From: Stromatinia cepivora
Lineage: Eukaryota; Ascomycota; Leotiomycetes; Helotiales; Sclerotiniaceae
Direction: 5' to 3'
DNA: 64,000 nt
NCBI GenBank assembly: GCA_014898415.1
Contig: RCTD01000008.1
Span: 930,001 to 994,000, forward strand
In this document: positions 61,398-64,000 of the stretch, in pieces
Layout of the letters: each line of letters begins with the position of its first letter
Numbering within the stretch: position 1 is the stretch's first letter
Notes under the pieces: generated by a model
The model's input: the letters and a program-made list of their open reading frames with translations, nothing else
Database searches by the model: none
What the model was told of the DNA's origin: nothing
Translations under genes and position numbers: made by a program

Positions 61398-62162
61398 CTA
61401 AATAAATTGACTAGCAGCAGCACCACCCCTCGAACTCGAGCCCGGATCTTTTTCAATCATCCCAGCATCAGCTAACTCACGCTTTTTGGCGAGCTTTTTA
61501 AGCTGAGCTAGGCGGCGTTCAGCAGCTTCATTTTCTTGGGCTGGAGTAGGTGGACGTCCAGATAGGAGTTGGAGGAAGTGGAGACGAGTTTGGGGGATAG
61601 ACTGTGAGGAGTTAGATTTATTGAAGGGGGAAAGCGGAAAATACGAACGTCGTTTCTAGCTTGTGCGTGCATCATTAATAATTCTGGGTTATCGAGTACG
61701 GCTACAGCTTCTCTCCGTATGATGACGCTGGTATAGGATTCATTTCCAAATCTGAGGTTTGGTCAAATGTATTAGCTTAGAACTTATCTCCTCATCTCTT
61801 CATTCATATCTTATCTATTGCCCGTCCTATCCTCGTACAATCGAGATACCGCTCGTCCCAATACTAGCCCACCACCAAACCATCGAGAAACCTTCCTAAA
61901 ATAAAAATAAGAATGAAACATACAAATCATAACTCTTTCCCGTTAATTCATCATCCGACGATGATTCTTCGTAATCAACATCATCAGGTTCCTTGTTCCT
62001 TGCTTGCTGATCTTGTTTTAGACGGGTGAAACTAGAGGGTTTAGAACTAGAAGCAGAAGCAGAAGTTCGGGAGGTTTTTTTGTTGCTGTTGGGTCTGGAT
62101 GAGGATGTTGGTCGAGAGGGGGTATTATTGGTGGAGGTGGGGTTCATGGTGATGGTCGGCAC
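61398..62162 (-). CDS. Small protein of unknown function
   Basis: Three exons (62162-61924, 61751-61649, 61601-61398) give 181 residues; introns are 61752-61923 (172 nt, GTATGT donor) and 61602-61648 (GTTCGT donor). I cannot name the family. The N-terminal 75 residues are Ser/Thr-rich with an acidic cluster (DDVDYEESSSDDE). The middle is a dense hydrophobic-charged segment spanning both exon junctions (SYDLFGNESYTSVIIRREA, VLDNPELLMMHAQARNDSIP, QTRLHFLQLLSGRP), which looks like a conserved helical domain. The C-terminal part is a Lys/Ala-rich helix (AAERRLAQLKKLAKKREL). The continuity of this pattern across three exons supports a real gene. Nuclear or cytosolic, no signal peptide. Confidence 0.7.
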
Positions 62163-63839
62163 AGATTAGTTGATGATGGTTTGGGTTAAAATTTATGATG
62201 TTGATGTGAATGTGGTGAGAATGTTTATTGAAAATGCAGTGTTTCGTTTATGAAGTATATAATTAGAGTTCTTTGGAAAATTATAAGACTTGATCTTGAT
62301 GATTTGGGGGGAGGAGCAGGTGGGGTTATATTTGACAGGGTCTATGCGCTAGACTATAGTAGGTAAGGCGTCACAATTACTAAGCTTCTTCCATCACATT
62401 AGCGCCTTACTGTCGATCGTAATCAGACGACATCTCATTGTGCAACAGCGATGTTCATTATGTTTTTTGACAGACGGGGCTTGAAAGTTATAATATTGAT
62501 GTAACTCAGAGAGATATGGACTGCTTTTGAAGATATAAAGATTGTATGAACTGAATTGGTGTACTTGAGGGACTTCGGGGTTGGGGAATACGGCAGATGA
62601 AGGAGTTACTTTTTACTTAATCGAAACTTTTGCTCTGGTTTGTACAGGTTTGGGGCATGATTCTTATATGTTTTCTGTTTGAAGCGTTCCATTTGGTTAA
62701 CCTCTTCCCTCCGTGTGTTCCCTTTATGTGCTGTCGGCAAGGAAGTTGTGGGGAAAGCACAAAAGTCGTGCCCTGATGAAAGTAATCAGTACTTTATGGC
62801 ATTCTTTTCTTTACCAGGCTAGATACTTCTAGTTTCACATGTGAGCCTTAACAGTAGTCACCATTTCCGTTCTCTAAGCAGTCTCAGCCAGAGCACCAAG
62901 TGGATATTCTGACTCTATGACACTGTGAGCTCGTCCCACGAACTGCATATGGCTGGTCTTAACAGCCAGATCTGATACTGGATGATGATGAGACATAGCT
63001 TATAGCAAATTGCCAGTCTGCTACCCTTCCCACCATTGCCTTTCTTCAACCAACGTGTTGCTCTCCAGTGTTTGAACCGACCTTACCAGCATATGATGGT
63101 TACTGAAGTGAGTGAGCTTCAACCACTTGGATATGTTGTATGCCTCGGAATGCTGAGCATTTACATCTTCATTTTGCAAAGATTGCCAGAGTTTGGATAC
63201 CACACTGATCAAGGCAGAGTCTGGCCTACCAATTCTCATGCACATTTGAAAATTGATTTCCCGTACCCCGCTTTCTGGCAGAAGAACGGCATTCCTTGAG
63301 ATTTTATATACCATATCAAGATCAATGCTAAATCTTGTCCTTGTTCTTCATTACCACATGGGCTTGCATAGTGAGATAAAGCATACAGAGTACTGCACTA
63401 GCTGTGAATCTCTTTTTAATTATAGGTCAATATTCAAAAATTGCTAATGAGTATCAGGGTGGCTTGATTGATAATTCATACAACACCTCAAAACATATAA
63501 AAGGGTCTCCTAGATCTATAACTTTATGGCTTTCTGTGTGTCATTATTTTTTGTATATAGTGATCTATTTCATAACATACTTCTCTTCACAGCCTTCTGG
63601 GAGATCTTCGGTGCTTTCATTTTGATTCTAATAATGAACGACTTTGTTCAACATGTCAACAGATATTCACCTTCAGTTCAAAAATTATGATTAAGAGTCC
63701 ATGTATGAATAGTTCCTAATCAGGTATCGGGCCGTGGGCTTCGAAGCGAAGATAATGATAAGAATATATTAAAAATAAGTTTCAACTCTCCAGTAAAATA
63801 TATTCTTCTTCTCTTCAAAACCATAAAGCTACTGAAAAG
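62163..63839. other. Intergenic
   Basis: No gene recognised. Open frames at 63021-63314 (-) and 63036-63299 (+) overlap each other and show no motif. Confidence 0.5.
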
Positions 63840-64000
63840 ATGGATCACTCACCCAAAGATATCAGATGCAATGGGAATCACTCAAAGTGTAAGTTCTTTA
63901 TACACATCTATTTTATATCTATTGTTTTGATGAAAGTACTAATACTGTCCAATAAAAGCAGTCCTTTGGGACAACTCAGTAACTCAGACCAATGGAATCC
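63840..64000 (+). CDS. 5' end of an unknown gene (partial)
   Basis: The ATG at 63840 opens MDHSPKDIRCNGNHSK. A GTAAGT donor at 63889, a perfect ACTAAT branch sequence near 63938-63943 and a GCAG acceptor at 63958-63961 join it in frame to LWDNSVTQTNGI, where the window ends. The full set of intron signals supports a real gene. Nothing can be said about the product. Confidence 0.5.
   Translation, partial: MDHSPKDIRCNGNHSKCKFFIHIYFISIVLMKVLILSNKSSPLGQLSNSDQWN

Overview
The window looks like chromosomal DNA of a filamentous ascomycete, most likely a leotiomycete near Botrytis/Sclerotinia. This assignment is an inference from recalled protein resemblance, not a search. Supporting signs are introns of about 45-235 nt with GTRNGT donors and CTAAC/CTGAT-like branch points, moderate-GC gene blocks, and one very AT-rich island whose retrotransposons carry only C-to-T/G-to-A changes, the mark of repeat-induced point mutation (RIP).

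Layout. 1-1148 (+): 3' end of an ABCC-type ABC transporter, broken by a 4-nt duplication. 1786-2505 (-): secreted DUF3455-type protein. 2506-7510: gene-poor. 7511-22839: the AT-rich island, a minus-strand Ty3/Gypsy element (282-nt LTRs, target duplication ATAAC) into whose reverse transcriptase gene a plus-strand Ty1/Copia element (10863-19143; 309-nt LTRs, target duplication AATGT) has inserted. 23415-25369 (-): unknown protein with 48-residue repeats. 26782-29465 (-): HMG-box protein. 30097-31585 (-): RVB1. 32391-35594 (-): WD40 protein of the MABP1/WDR62 type. 36712-37842 (-): Rrg9/neugrin-like mitochondrial protein. 38478-40170 (+): mpaB/DUF2236-type oxygenase with an in-frame stop and a homopolymer frameshift. 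40681-41454 (-): calcipressin. 43524-44642 (+): RPB3. 46011-48862 (-): ADAM metalloprotease. 51119-53471 (-): acetyl-CoA synthetase. 56873-58402 (-): mitochondrial phenylalanyl-tRNA synthetase. 58998-60169 (+): mitochondrial dicarboxylate carrier with a 5-nt exon. 61398-62162 (-): small unknown protein. 63840-64000 (+): start of an unknown gene.

The genes are mostly housekeeping functions (chromatin remodelling, RNA polymerase II, acetate activation, mitochondrial translation and transport, calcineurin control) and do not form a pathway or metabolite cluster. Acetyl-CoA synthetase and the dicarboxylate carrier could both serve growth on acetate, but the sequence shows no joint control.

The most informative region is the nested retrotransposon island. 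Both target duplications survive, removing the inner element restores the outer reading frame, both reverse transcriptases have lost a catalytic aspartate codon by G-to-A change, and mutation density falls toward the outer edge of each element separately. I found no CRISPR array, tRNA, rRNA or convincing undescribed defence-like system.
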